A DNA stretch of 64,000 nt from Hyperoplus lanceolatus (lineage: Eukaryota; Chordata; Actinopteri; Uranoscopiformes; Ammodytidae): contig CM049406.2 in the NCBI GenBank assembly GCA_026929865.2, positions 29,117,001-29,181,000 on the forward strand, given 5' to 3'. The notes beneath the pieces are model-generated. The model worked only from the letters and a program-made list of their open reading frames with translations. It did not search any database and was not told the DNA's origin. The stretch's first letter is position 1, and every line of letters begins with the position of its first letter. This document shows, one piece after another, positions 12,027-25,500 of this stretch. The translations under genes were made by a program, and so were the position numbers.

Positions 12027-13457
12027 GGGCCGGTTTCCCAAAGCCTTCGTAGAGCCTTCTTAAAGCTACGTCATTCGTAACCCCTACGTAGAGTTCCTAC
12101 TTAACATTTCGCCTGTTAACCGAAACGTTCTTTGCTACGAATCTCTTTCGTACGTCACACGTTGGTAAGGTTGGTCTGGAGCGCCCGCAGAGCCTTCTTA
12201 GCTCTACCGTAGGGATGTTTCAGCTCTCATTTGTGTCATTTAACTAATAAATCTGACTGTATTTCATATCAAATGGACACAGCGATGACTGTATTAAATG
12301 ACAAACTGTTAAAAACGATAACTGTATATAGCGTACATAAGCTATATATTTTAGCAGAATACCATTCACTCTGATTCACAAAGTGTTCAAACTATATGAA
12401 CAAGTACATAGTCATCTAACTGACTTGACAATCAGCATTAACTGATTAGATGCGATGTCCGTCAATATGAAAATACTTTATAAGGCCTACGTGATACACT
12501 ATAACCTACAGTCAGATCGTTTTTTTATCAGTTTGATATTTAATAGTCATCGCTGTGTCCCTTTGATATGAAATACAGTCAGATGTATAAATTTAATGAA
12601 AAGTGAAGTCCCTGCGATCGCTGTGGCATCGCCAGAGATAGGCTACTACAGACCCCCACATATCCTTCCGTAAGCACCATGCGTAAAACGGACACGAGTG
12701 ACATCCCTGTTGCGCATGGAACTGCCACAAGTCATTCATGAAGAAAATAATTGCTGGAAACAATCTTAATCTCCTCCGCTGTTTCTATATTTTTCTATAG
12801 CCTAGGCTACCTTTTTTAAATCAGTATAGGCTATGGTAGTACGTTCGACCAAGGTTAACACTAGAACCATCGCACTGCGGAGCTGTCAGCTGAGCCGGCT
12901 GACAGCTCCGCAGAGCCGGCTCAGCTGACAGCAGAGTGCGTCGGATTCTCCGTCTCAAAACATGTAAACGTGTGAAAAAATTAATGAATAATCAATTAAA
13001 GCTTACCTTAAAATAAGTGTGCCATGTTACTGTTTATTGTAATTAGGATTTTAGCTCATTTGGACGCTGTTTGGGCCGTCTGTTTTTATTGATATAGGCT
13101 ATTGGCGATATTATATCTACTTTCAGTTTCCTTACTGACCCACCACGAAACGTGATTATTGTTCTTAAAGATACTTAGATTATAAAGCAAGAGGTGTTAA
13201 ATAAATGTTTCGGCTTTGAAGGATTTCTAGTAATCTTTTATTCGCAAAGACTTGTCATGCAGCTTCGCATGAAATAAGCAGGAAATGGAAAATCGAACTC
13301 TGAGCAATCGATTTCAGCAGTGTACGTACGACGTAAGGAGTGTTTCTCCTAAGAGACCGTTCAGGAACCACGACTACAGAGGTAAACAACTTTGGTAAGT
13401 CATAACGTAGGAGTCTTCGTAGCTCGCTAAGAGATGACGTTATCGGGAAACCGGCCC
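12027..13457. mobile_element. Non-autonomous DNA transposon with 3-bp TSD (CTG)
   Basis: Termini GGGCCGGTTTCCC at the left and GGGAAACCGGCCC at the right are flanked by CTG at 12024-12026 and 13458-13460. The subterminal regions also pair (CTTCGTAG and CTACGAAG motifs). The 1.43-kb interior lacks a transposase frame. Probably a PIF/Harbinger-type non-autonomous element. A related left terminus lies at 39201. Confidence 0.75.
12871..12940. repeat. Overlapping GC-rich palindromes
   Basis: Two mutually exclusive perfect inverted repeats overlap. One has 14-bp arms at 12876-12889 and 12899-12912. The other has 19-bp arms at 12882-12900 and 12914-12932. The block is closed by CGCACT at 12871-12876 and AGTGCG at 12935-12940. 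It lies inside the 12027-13457 element. Confidence 0.9.
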
Positions 13458-13460
13458 CTG

Positions 13461-16400
13461 GTTTAGAGCAGAAGAAAGGTGATGCTGATGCTGTCGGGAG
13501 GTCTTTTTCAGGGTTCATAAATGAGAACATCTGAGGGAGGGAGGGGGAGAGAGAGAGAGAGAGAGAGCGGCGGTGAGTGCTTGTAGACCCACACAGCTGG
13601 TCTCACTAAGTATAGCAGCTCAGTTACTCAGCCTCCATGCTTGCCTCAGTATATAACAAGACTAAAATAACGAGCTGCTCCACCCTCAACTCACCAATCC
13701 TCCCAGAAAGTGTGAAAGTTAGCACACCCGGCTCAGCCACACACAGAAATATAATACAACATGTCCCACTAAATTCATTCCCAGGAAATACTTGATATTT
13801 TACAGATGTCTGCTATTTCTTTAAAAACAAAGTGAAATGTAAATCTTGCTTTCTTTCTGGCAGTGTGGGCGTTTTTTTAAATTGACATATTAATATAAAT
13901 ATTTATGAGAAAGACAAGAAAATGTTGAGCACTTGTCTTTCACACAGATTTGGCCACCCTACTAACTGTACTAGGGTTGCCAACCATCCCTTAAAATATG
14001 GAATCGTCCCGTATTTGGAAACTTAAAGACCCATTCCTTACTGAACTGATAAGGGACACAATTTGTTCCGCATTTTTTTTTAATTAATGTCCGGGCAAAT
14101 TTTATTAGCCTATAATGAAACTGTAAGATAGCCCTTAAGTTACTCTTGCGACTCAAGTTTCAAAACGGTACTCAGTTAATCAAGTCTGCTGTTGGCATAA
14201 AAGAAGAAACAGATAAAAGAATGCAGAGCAGAATGGAAAGAGACTTCTTTTTCTGGGAACCCTTAAAATAATTGTTAAAAAAAAAACATTGACCCCTGGG
14301 AACATTGGGATGACCCCTCTGAGCTTTCTTTGGCCATCTTGTTTTTTTGACTCCATCGCAGTTAGAAAAAATCATGAAGAATATTAGCGGCTATGGTTAG
14401 CAACATCGGAAAACTTGTTTCTATTGTTTGTTGTGAGTTTGACTAGCTTCACATTTCACTATCTTTTTCCAGAGTCCTTCATTCAGAATTCTTCTTTTTG
14501 AGTTTTGAAACAAGAAAATTGGGTTTCCCCTTACTTGTTTAACTTACACAATTGCCTGTACTGTACTATTGCAGAATAGCTTTTTCACAGCAGACTAATA
14601 TCGTTGACGAGGGCCCTGTTGCATTCAGTTACCCCCAATAAGGCATGTCAGGAAGCCAGCATGAACAAATCACACACACACTGGTCTGTGTTCTCCTTTT
14701 GTCTCTAAAGCCACAGAATAAGCACAACTTTTGACACGCCAGATCCAAATGATGATTTAATCGTGTTTTTAAACTCTTGCCAAGCCAAGCATAGTGTTAG
14801 CATTGCTTAAGCCTACAGCCTGTACAGAACTACTGATTCCAAATTGGATTTTACGATATATTGTCTAAACCATCATGTTTTGCCAGCTCAAAGCCAAGTG
14901 TTACATTTCAGTCGTGCTCACTGATTGGCTGCAGCTATTGCAAAACCTGATTGCAAGTCTCAGAGAAAGCAGGATTATGGAAGGTAATTATGTAAATCTG
15001 CAGTTTGGAATGAAAAGTGTCCTCTCTGTCTTACCTTATGTCTTCACAGAAAAAAAAAAATTCAAGACTTATAGCGATGCTCAGAGACCAACATATATTC
15101 ACTGTTATGGGTGTGAAAGAAAAGACGATACACAAACATTTACTCTATCCTGTGTTGACTGCTCTATAGATTGAAATAGAAGCGGAACATCTGTGTCTAT
15201 AGGCTATCTGCCAAGTGTTTGATTATCATTTATACAGCTTTACAAGCTAAAAGCCACAACACTACCAGAAAATAAAGATGTAATGCTTGTTGACACTCAC
15301 TCTCTCTCTCTCTCTCTCTCTCTCTTTCACATTTGACTGTGCTCGTGCATTTGATCCTGTCATTTTGAGCCATAATTGTGTATCCAAAACAATTGACCCA
15401 TATGTTAAAACTGACAGTTAAAGTTAGGATTGTAGATTTTTTATGGCTTCAACATAATTCAAAGGGAAAAGACCAAAAAAAATTGCAGAAATGTCTCTCG
15501 TGCAACATTATGAGATTTCAAATTCTGACAGAAACATTGTGCCCGCTGGATTTGGGGGAAAAAAAAAACTTTGAGCTGCGGTTTAACATTTCAGATTAAA
15601 CAAGCAGCAGATATTTCCCAGAGGCTTTATGCATCAATGTACAATGTATCAGTAAGTACTCGATGAAATATGACCCAAGCCGACTTCAAATTTGACAGCC
15701 AGACTCACTTATATACTCTCTATAGATCCATAGACTGAGATAATTTAATGTTTTTAATTAGCAGTGTTATGAGGGGAGCTAAGGAGCTTTTGTTACACTG
15801 CAGTGAACATGGAAGATTGTGGCCCACTGAGGAAGAATGCAGAGAAATTATCAGTCATGCTGTGCTTTTTAAGCCTTAAAATTCCTTAATCCTTGTACCC
15901 AAAGAAATAAAAACATCCCATCATCCACCATTCAAAATAATTACAAATGAGTCTGAGCATACGATTAGCAGACAGCCCTGAAGCTGAATCTTCAGCTGTT
16001 GTAAAATGGCGATCTGTGAGCTGAAGGTTCTTGTGTTAGGATTTTTAACGTATGGTTTAGGGACTGCAAGGTGCACCCTTGAGAAAAAAGTATTTAACCT
16101 TTAACTGCTTCTCTTAATGTCACCCTGTCCTTTTTTTTTTAAAGTGCTGAAACAAGAGAGGAGGGTACAATACTGTGGATATATGGTGCCCCCATCTGGC
16201 CATACTGAGAACCACACTGCTTAAATGTTTTGATTCGTCTCATAACAATGCTTCTCAAATCTGCAATATTTGCAGTAAAATGTAAAAAAACTAAGCAAGA
16301 CGATCAAGACTATTTCTGAGGAATGGGTACAACAGTTGGAGAAACAGCTGTTTACGATGTACTGTATTTAAGCAAAATGAATAGGAGGTCCAGGAGTTGG

Positions 16401-16636
16401 AAAGGGAGAAAAAAGTTACATTATGATTATGATCTTAGTAATTAAAGTTAATTTAATAAAAAATAAGAAAGTACCCACCGGTCCGCACCGGGGGGCCTGC
16501 ACTTTTAAAATTCCCACTGAATTTTCTAGTATACAGCTATTTATTACTGATCCCACAAGCATAAATTTCAGGGAGAACCAACCAACCAACATATCAAAAC
16601 TATCAACCTAATCAACCTACAAAAACAACTCCATCT
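13461..16636. other. Intergenic; microsatellites and one hAT-like end
   Basis: (GA)n lies at about 13546-13567 and (CT)n at about 15299-15326. At about 13970 a CTAGGGTTGCCAACCATCCC stretch resembles one terminus of a fish hAT-type repeat, unpaired here. Short open frames (for example 14875-15174) show no domain. Nothing else recognised. Confidence 0.45.
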
Positions 16637-16644
16637 GTCTAAAA

Positions 16645-17947
16645 CAGCGGTTCCCAAACTTTTTTAGCCGCGCACCCCCTTCTATGTCCCAACCAGGTTG
16701 ACGCACCCCCATACATTAAAAAAAAATGCAACAAGCTTTTTTATACCCATATTAAAAGGTGGCATGTTCAATCATGCTCAAATGACCAGAACACACATAA
16801 TAAAATAATCACGATCACAACAAGGGGCAGAAAGCAGATAAAATGGGGAAAATATTATAGCCTAATATTTTGAGTCTCGTTGAGCAACAATTGCAGCAAG
16901 TTTAAATAACCGTGGAGCAAACAACCCCGTCATCATAACACAGGTTATGGAAATAAAATTAGAACGCCAGTCATTTTAAATAAATTGCGAGAATGAATGT
17001 AGAGGCCACAAACTAGGTGCGCATATGCGTAGAAGAAGATAACTTTGCTTCATTTTGAATAGCCTCCATTTATTTATTAATTAAAATTCAAGTTTTTGAT
17101 TCTAAATTTTACAAAGGAAATGTTTATTTACACATCTTTATTGTGTGGAGAAAAAACACTGTACCCGTATTGGTCCGAGTATAAGACAACCCCGATTATA
17201 AGACGAACCCCCCGTTTTTCAAAACTCAACTCAATACATTTTATTTATTTAAATAATGTACGAAAATAAAAACGGATTGAAAAAAACACTTTTCTTCATT
17301 GCAAATAAACAGTAGGATAGTGCAAATAGACCGAACTCTGATGTATTTACTACAGACTATTCTTCACACGCAAATTCCTCTGCTCCGCTGTGATCTCTCT
17401 CGCTGTCATCTCTCCTATACTCTCCTAATAAAGCGTCTCATTCTTAAAATCATTAGGGCTTTGATGCAAATGAGGAAAACTGAACATTACAGCAGCAGTG
17501 CTGGTGCGTAAAAGGACAGTGCAGTTGGCAATCTCTCCTCAGCACAACTGCAGCAGCTAAAAAGCCAGTCGATCGCTCTGCCGATTCCTGCCTCTGACAC
17601 GTTGACTGGCAACATAATGATTTGAGGCTTTGAATCGGCTTTGTCGATGTCCCGTGCCTCTTTTTTCTCTCCACACAAAGCGTTCTCTCTCCAAGCGCAC
17701 AAACGCCCCGGCCGCTTCCGAGAGCACAGCCAGTGTTCCACCCGATTAAAAAAAGAAAATAAACACAACATGGAAAACACGACCCGACTTTTTACGACCT
17801 ATTTCCGCGAAAATAAAACCCTCTTATACTCGGACCAATATGGATTGTGTAATGATCAGACCGCCATTACATTTTTCATCTCGCGCACCCCCTAACAGCA
17901 GCTCACGCACCCCCAGGGGTGCGCGCACCACACTTTGGGAATCCCTG
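16645..17947. mobile_element. hAT-type non-autonomous element, 8-bp TSD GTCTAAAA
   Basis: The element begins CAGCGGTTCCCAAACTTTTT and ends with the complement of CAGGGATTCCCAAAGTGTGG. Identical GTCTAAAA copies flank it (16637-16644 and 17948-17955). CAG...CTG ends with 8-bp duplications are diagnostic of hAT. The interior carries GCACCCCC motifs at both ends and a second element at about 17164-17843. No intact transposase. Confidence 0.85.
17164..17843. mobile_element. Nested element with TATTGGTCCGAGTATAAGA ends
   Basis: TATTGGTCCGAGTATAAGA near the left end is repeated as the exact complement at the right end. The interior (about 17390-17800) matches repeats at about 3040-3430 and 49195-49935. 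I could not fix a target-site duplication. Frames such as 17641-17895 are not supported as genes. Confidence 0.6.
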
Positions 17948-18074
17948 GTCTAAAATTAAAAAATAAAAGAAGCGAGGCAGCGAGCAGAGCAGGGAACAGA
18001 GACTCACTGATTGAGAACACATGCGCGTGATTGGCTGATGCAGCGCACCTGCTCACTCAATCAGTGGCCAACTT

Positions 18075-18273
18075 ATGCTGCATCCACATTACACACGTTT
18101 CGGGGGGAAGGGGAGGTCACTTTGCATACAAAGTCAATGTACAGACGCGAATAGAAAAGATGCAAATTCTTCTCGCGCAGCGCAAACACGCGAAACTCAA
18201 GCTTTTTTTCGCGTGAGCTCCCGCGGTTGGCGCGGAGCAACGCAAATTTTTGCATTTGGTGTGGACGCAGCAT
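18075..18273. mobile_element. MITE with ATGCTGCRTCCACA termini
   Basis: It begins ATGCTGCATCCACATTACAC and ends GGTGTGGACGCAGCAT, an inverted pair. A partial second copy (CTGCGTCCACACCAAACG) starts at about 18299 and runs to about 18360. GC-rich and non-coding despite the open frames across it. Confidence 0.55.
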
Positions 18274-18360
18274 CAGAGGAGGGAAAAGAACAAGCTAATC
18301 CTGCGTCCACACCAAACGTGTTTGGGGCGGAAGGGGCGGTCACTTTGTATGCAAAGTCTT

Positions 18361-19932
18361 TCCCTTTTTGCCCCATTTCCAAGCTGTCTTTAAAAAAGCA
18401 TTACAATTGCCTGGGCTGCATCACACCCTACAGTGTACTGTAGATCCTGCCAGAAGTGTGGTCAGTTCTGTTCAATTTATCTTGAATTGAGTTTAGTTCT
18501 GTTTAATTAAACCCTTAAATTGGCCCAGAACTTTACTTGGCTACACTTTATCCCTGACAGTCGGGATATAAATAAATAAATCCTCAAACCCCCTAAGTTC
18601 ATACATTTAATGATAAAAAGCATGCAAAATCTCACTGCATATAAAAAAAATCAGATCAGACTGTGGAGTAATATCCTGCATAAACTCGCATATCCATTAC
18701 ACTGAACTTAACAATATGATCGGTGTGAATTAGGCTTTTATAAATACATCTTTCTTTTTCACAAAACAGCATGTGTTACATGCAACTGTCAGTTAATTCA
18801 ACCTGTGTCTTCACCTGCTTTGCATAGAATGTCTTTAGGAAGTGAGACAGGTGCTAATTGCAGTTGGTGATAACAAGTGAGAAGGCAGCGTTTGTGTATG
18901 AACACATGCAACTTATTGTAGGACGTGTTCATACCTTGGCCTTACACGGTGAGGTGTCTCACGTCGTGAAGCTGAGTTTACACCAATTGGTTAACAGTCC
19001 CTGCATAGCAACGGGGTCTTAAGCTTTCTTCTAAAAACTGGGCTTTCAAATAATTTCCAAGGATACTGGAGAGTGAATTTGGAATCCATTTATGTTCTCA
19101 GAAACAATTTTAAGAAGGAAATGTTCCACATAAATGTCATTACACTCATATGTTCTTTTTCAATCATTTTCTCCGTAAAACCAATTGAGAGATATTTGCC
19201 TAATGATTTTCCTTCAGCCATCTTTTATTACCAACCCCACAACCAATATTGGTCTTCTTCTGAAATGCGAGTCATATAGACCAGGGGATTTCTGAGGAGA
19301 ATAAAACTCAGATAGTCATAATAGCTATATTAATTAATCTAAATTAATCGCATACTTTTATTAGACTTTTATGCCTGTTTTTAACAGCTGTATAGCCTAC
19401 TACAGTTTGTTTCTCTATCTCACTCTCCATCTCTCGTAACTTCTGTCTCCTCCCCTCGGTCAGGTTTCGAACTAGCGCCGAATTTTCTCAAAAAAACAAG
19501 CAGACTAAATGACGACTTTCCATCTCCCACAACTGAGCCGATAAATTCACCATTGTTGTACTCATAGTCTGACTCATCAAAAATATTGAGACACATACAT
19601 ACACACACGGGGCGGGTGTCCGTTTATGCGGATATGAGACAGCTAGCAAACAAAATTGAGACACACGGAGGAAGATTGAGAGACACTGTTTTGAACCTAC
19701 ATTGTTGCACCCACTAAATCAATAATGCACAGACACTGCAGAGAATAAAATAAGATGTCTTCCTACCTTCATGCTTATTTGCCCGAAGCATCCCATAAAC
19801 CGTCAATAGAGCCCTCGCCCCCTTTCCCCTGCTTCTCTCTTTACTTTTCTCCCTTCTACCCGTGCGGGCTGTTTAAGCAATTGGCTACAGGTGCAGCTGC
19901 GTAGCAATTTTGCACCGTGTCAAAGGGCATTA
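18361..19932. other. Intergenic, nothing recognised
   Basis: AT-rich sequence with no paired repeats. The short frames at 19073-19279 and 19420-19608 have no recognisable domain. Confidence 0.5.
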
Positions 19933-20507
19933 TAGCCTGGAAATCCATACCCTGATATCTTGAACGATAGAGGGTCTGGCCACGATCAATAGTAATTTCC
20001 AACTCAAGGGGCGGCTCCTACTCGTGCATTTCAAATGCCACTGCACGCAGTTGGATAGCACTACAACCAATCAGAGCGATGCACAAGGTGACGTAAGCCC
20101 CGTTCGTTTAGCGAACAGCTGTTAAACTGTTAAATTAAACGTTTGCCGTTGTCGGTTGGCAAAACAGAACATTCCACTTACTTGCTAATGAAAGATTTGA
20201 GTGCCGTCTTCCAAATCGTTAAGGGTCGAGGCCAAAGCAGTCTCAAACTCACACAACATATCCGCAGACATCTTTGATGTTTACTATCACGGCTTCGACG
20301 TCGCATGTCACTGTCGTCATCCGGTTACGTCCTCCCCAGAGTACCATATAAAGGGCTCTGGCGCGCCCATATTGGATAGAACCAATTGAAACGTGAGCCC
20401 ACGTTTCTGGTCTTCTTGATAAAGCTTCAAAGGAGCGTGTCCAGACCAACAGGCGCAGCAAATTTAATTTGCCAGCGCTTAGTGGCAGGTCTGGGAATGC
20501 CAGGCTA
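19933..20507. mobile_element. MITE with TAGCCTGG termini
   Basis: The left end TAGCCTGGAAATCC pairs with the right end GGGAATGCCAGGCTA in inverted orientation. The interior has no coding signal. The right boundary coincides exactly with the start of the Tc1 homology, suggesting the MITE either truncated the Tc1 or inserted at its broken end. Confidence 0.6.
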
Positions 20508-21452
20508 AGCTGGGACCACAGTCACCAAGAAAACCATTGGTATCACACTATGCCGGATTGAAATCCTGTAGTGCCCGTAAATTTCCCCGGCTCAAGAAGG
20601 GACATGTACAGAACCGTCTGACGTTTGCCAATGAACACCTGAACAAGTCAGAGAATGCTTGTGAGAAGGTGATGTGGTCAGATAAAACAAAATCAAGTTC
20701 TTTGGTATCATAGTGACTCGCCATGCTTGGAGGAAGAGGAGTTCTGACTATGATCCCAAGAACACCATCCCCACAGTCAAACATGGAGGTTGAAGCATTA
20801 TGCTTAGGGGGTGTTTCTCTTCTAAGTGGACAGGTGGACTTCACTGCATTGAGGGAACTATGGATGGGGCCATGTACCATGATATACTAGGTGACGACCT
20901 CTTTCTCTCAGCCAGGTCCGTAAAAATGGGTCGTGGATGGGTCTTCCAGCACGTCAATGACCCTAAAAATACAGCAAAGGCAACAAACGAGTGGCTCAAG
21001 AAGAAGCACATTAAGGTCATGGAGTGGCCTAGCCAGTCTCCGGACCTTAATCCAATAGATCTGTGGAGGGAACTGAAGTTCAAGCCACAGCCACAAAACC
21101 TTAAAGATTAGGAGAGGATCTGCAGAGAGTAGTGGTCCAAATGTCCTCCTGAGATGTGTGCACACCTGGTCATCAACTACAAGACACGTCTGACCTCTGT
21201 ACTTGCCAACAAGGGTTTCTCCACCAAGTACTAAGCATTGTTTTGATAGGGGATCAAATACTTATTTCTCTCAATGAAATGCAAAATAATTTCTATCTTT
21301 TTTATGTGATTTTCTGGATTTTCTTTTTGATATTCTGTCTATCACTGTTAAAATAAACCTAGCATTACAATTATAGACCGTTCATTTCATTGTAAGTGGG
21401 CAAACTTACAAAATCAGTGAGGGATCAAAGACTTATTTCCTCCACTGTACCT
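20508..21452 (+). pseudogene. Decayed Tc1/mariner transposase and right terminus
   Basis: Homology begins abruptly at AGCTGGGACCACAGTCACC inside the transposase. It continues through recognisable pieces: TVKHGG near 20775, a stretch ending [13 protein letters not shown], and [20 protein letters not shown] near 21016-21077, which is the DDE-family SPDLNPIE region. Several stops and frameshifts break the frame. The right end reads GACTTATTTCCTCCACTGTA, matching the inverted terminus of fish Tc1 elements. The left terminus and N-terminal helix-turn-helix part are missing, so it cannot move. Confidence 0.85.
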
Positions 21453-22259
21453 ACAGAGAGAGTTTTGTGGAGCTGATGAGGCTTCATCAGGTTTGTGTCA
21501 ACTTGTTTGACAATGTCTTGCATTTAACGTACATTCATTTATATGAAAAAAGCTACGCACTATATCTTTAACAAACTAAAAGATGACACGAAAATTCACA
21601 AGCAAATACACTGTGACGAATGAGAAGTTAACCACTGTGTGATAATCTCAGCTCTGCAATGGACAGACTTTGCAAACAGCTCTATAGCTGTAGTGGAGAT
21701 CTCTTGTCGGCTGCATCACAGGGTGTGTTTTGGACCAGGACGCGCAGGCAGTGCTACTAAAACATTTACAAAGCAGGGTGTTATTTTCTATTGAGTATGA
21801 CACAAGTGACAAAGGAAATTAAAAATGTAGTCCACCTACCTTTGCTTTTCACCAGCTGAGAGGATTAAACGTGCTAGTTTTGCGTTCACGAAGATGACAG
21901 CCAGACAACCGAGGCCACTGCCACGCACATCAGTGAGAATTTTTAATGACAATGATCTTAAAATAGACCATGTCTCTGCTTTACGGCTGACAATGTGTCT
22001 GTAATCTTTGGCACAAACACAAGAAGGGGGTGGCTGATTTGGTGTTGCTGTAAATGTAATGTAATCCCTAAATACCTTCAAAAACAGAACTATATGAAGG
22101 CTTTGGAGTTGTGATGAAAAACAGGTTCTATAAATGCAAGAGCAATTATCCACAAGAGCATAGGTTTGATGTCAGAAAATGGCGGACTTCATAAGAGAGA
22201 ATGTTGTTTTTTTATTCAACTGTCTGATCTTTGGCTTATCAATGGGGCTGTTTTTTTAT
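21453..22259. other. Intergenic or 5' flank of the Crypton-like relic
   Basis: No paired repeats. A frame at 22179 (MADFIRENVVF...) runs into the Crypton-like homology and may be intronic or 5' sequence of that gene. The minus-strand frame at 21836-22153 has no recognisable domain. Confidence 0.4.
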
Positions 22260-22585
22260 AATCCGAAGTGTGTGTTTGTGTGTGAGAAATCCACTGCACA
22301 AACCCCTGATTTTTCTGATGTGAAAGTCATGACATTGAAGAAGAACGATTGTGGTGGAACTTTACAACAAACGATATTACTGTTTGTTCTGTTCCAAGCC
22401 GTTTGGAAAGATGGCACGGCAGCTAGAGGCTAGGCACAAAGACAAACCTGAAGTTGCAAAAGCAATTTGTTTTCCAAAGGGGTCTAAGGAGCGAAGAATA
22501 CGGTTTACATTGATAAGAAACAGAGGAAAGTGTGAGCACAACAACAAAATACTGAAGGATGGTAAAGGAACAGTGATACCACGAC
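22260..22585 (+). pseudogene. Crypton-like zinc-finger gene, first piece
   Basis: The translation KCVFVCEKSTAQTPDF in one frame continues, after a frameshift near 22350, as RYYCLFCSKPFGKMARQLEA and then RHKDKPEVAKAICFPKGSKE. This is the N-terminal C2H2-like region of a family of fish proteins that I recall ending in a tyrosine-recombinase-like domain (Crypton type); the family call is from memory. The reading frame stops at the hAT insertion, whose target duplication ACCACGAC occupies 22578-22585, and resumes at 27027. Confidence 0.55.
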
Positions 22586-25500
22586 CAGCGCCGTCGTTAA
22601 GGGGTTAAAGGTTATGACGATTATAAGGGCCCACAGCCAGCTAGGGCCCACACACAGCCCCCAGTAGAATATATGACAAAATGAGTATGCATTCACTGAA
22701 CTAATGTATATCTATATGAATGAATCCGAATTAAAACAAAGCCACAAGTCATACAATATTCTAATTTGTATCATATCAATAACCCCCTTGGGCCCCTTCT
22801 TAAAAAATGGTTTGGTCCACCGCGGCTCGTAAGTAGCGGAACGAACTCCCGCGAACTCCAGCAGGGTAAGGATGCCCCCCAAAAAACACAAGTCTGGACA
22901 CCAGAAAAGAGTAGAGAAGGAGGCCAGTAGTAGAAGCGGCAGAGCAGGGGCCCAGGATATCAAACACTTTCTTTCGAAGAATGGTGAGAGTTGTGTAATT
23001 TTAAAATCTAATTCCATAATTATTTATGTCATCATTTATCACTGGTCCGCATCATGACTGCATATAAAAGTGGTGTAGGCCTACCTTCAACTGTCTTTGA
23101 CTCTTTGGGTTAAAAAAAACTCCTTTAACTCAGTATCCGTCTAGTCCAAAAAATATATATATAAAAAAAATCCGTCAGCTGCTTCTGCTGCTGCAGAAGG
23201 AGTGCAGACGGGCTCGGAGTCGGCACAGCGCGCATCAACAGTCATTCAAAGCAGCGGCAGTAATCACACAACCGGACGGTGTAGAAAGTCCCGTCAGTTA
23301 AAAATAGTAAATCCAGTTTTCAAATCCACGTTAAAATTGGCAGGATATAGAGCTAGTTAGCTTAAAAAAAGTTGTTTACGGTGTCAAATGTGATGTGTTC
23401 AGGTCGGCTCGGGAATATGAATACTATAAAAGGTCATCCTGATGTGTTCAAATGTAAAAAAAAAAAAAAAAAAAAACTTGAATAATACAGTTTTGGTGAA
23501 AAATGGTTTTATTCAGCAATATAAAATAGATAGTAAATATGGAATTATGAGCTGTTTATTATCCTATCTTGAGCTCTGATCATCTCATATACATTTAAAT
23601 AGCCTAAATACAAAAAAGTTAAATGTTCAAAGATGTGCTGTTGTTGGTTTGCATAGCAATATAAAATAAAAGACACCATAATAGCTGATAACAACAAAGT
23701 AAAAAATACTATTATGAATTTCGGATAGTTTACACTGACTTTTGAATGGTTTAAAAATATTTTTTGCCTGAGAAAGTGAAGCTGTCCATCTAGAGCTAGG
23801 TACTAAGAAGCCTATTTAGATTTTGTCCAAGAATAGTTTAGCTCTGCAACATTTTTTCACTGAAACATAACATTTAATGTTTATATATTTAATGGAACAA
23901 TAAACCTTTATGCTCTGCTGCTCCAGAATCAGCAGTGGCTGCTTCATCTGAGTTTGACCCCACAGCAGACGCTCACCTCCAGCAATCAAATGATGCCTTT
24001 GATGGTGAGTGAGTGATATAGACACTGGTTGGCTGTTTCTGTTTATTAGTGAACTGCTGTACCACTGGTAGTGACTAACTCAATGTATGTCACTGTTGCT
24101 GTTGACAGAGCCAGGCCCAAGTTCTCAAAGCAAGGCTACTTCAGATAGTGAAGGGAATTGTGAAGCAGATCAAAGTTATTGCAGTCATGAAACTACTGAA
24201 GACAGTCAGAGCACAGGAAGTACAGAAAGACAGGAAAGAGAGAACAAGGAGGAAGAATATTTCAAATGTGACCCCGGATTATGGCCAGAGAAGCTCACAG
24301 ACCACGATCGTGAGATAATTGTCATAAAGCTAGCCACAGCCACTCAGAGAGATCTGACCTTGATAATGCCAAATGATTCAGATGGAAGGAAATTTCCAGA
24401 GTATTTAGAGTATACAAAGTCAACAAATGGACGGGAAAAACAGAAGAGAGATTGGTTAATGTACATTGAAAGTGCAAGGGCAATATACTGTGTGCCATGC
24501 ATGTTATTTTCCTGTGATGGCCTAAAAAAAACATCAGCCAGTGCACTTAACACCAAAGAAGGGTACAAAATATCAGATCTCAAATGGCGGAGCATGTACA
24601 ACAAATTCCCTGACCATGAAGGTGGCAAGGCGCACAAAACCTGCTACCTAAAGTGGAAAAATCTGAAATATTCTTTGATGGAAGCAAAGGGGATATACAG
24701 CCATCTGCAACAAGAAATCCAACTTGAAGTCGACAGAAACAAAGCTATTCTTGAGAGAATATTAGATGTTACTGTTTTTCTGGCCACAAGAAATTTGCCA
24801 TTCAGAGGGAGCACAGAAACCCTTGGTGATGTACGGAATGGTAACTTCCTTGGCACTGTGGAGCTTGTGGCCAAGTATGATCCTCTGTTGAATGATCATC
24901 TAAGAAAAGTGAAGGAGAAAAGCACCAGAGTGACCCATTACCTTAGCCCAGAGTCTCAAAATGAGTTCATAGAACTCTGTGGAGAAAGAGTTTTGAAAGA
25001 AATACTGAAGGAAAGGGAGTGTGCAATTTATTACTCATTAATATGTGATGCGACTCCTGATGTCTCCCACAAGGAACAGAATGTAATTCTGTTGAGATAT
25101 GTCGTTCAGAAGGAGAATGATCAGTGGGATGTAACTGAACGTTTCTTGCAGTTTGAAGAATTCAGTGGCAAGACTGGCCATGAAATATCAGAGATGATAC
25201 TGAAGACATTAGAGGAGCGCCACATTGACATTGCAGATTGCAGAGGCCAGGGCTTTGACAATGGCGCGAACATGTCAGGAAAAGTTAAAGGGGTCCAGGC
25301 TGAAATAAGGAAAATAAATCCACTTGCTACATATTCACCATGTGCCTCACATACTCTAAATCTTGTTGGAGTACATGCTGCAGAGTCATGTACCGACGTT
25401 TCAACATTCTTTGGGTGTTTGAATCGCTTGTACAATATCTTCAGTGCCAGCCCAGAGAGATGGGCCATTCTCAAAGAGAAGACTGGCTGCTCCCTTCACC

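Noticed and set aside
18031..18443. Overlapping 61-122 codon frames
   Set aside because: They cover GC-rich MITE sequence with inverted termini; no domain or splice context.
20841..21165. Minus-strand frames opposite the Tc1
   Set aside because: Antisense shadows of the decayed transposase on the plus strand.
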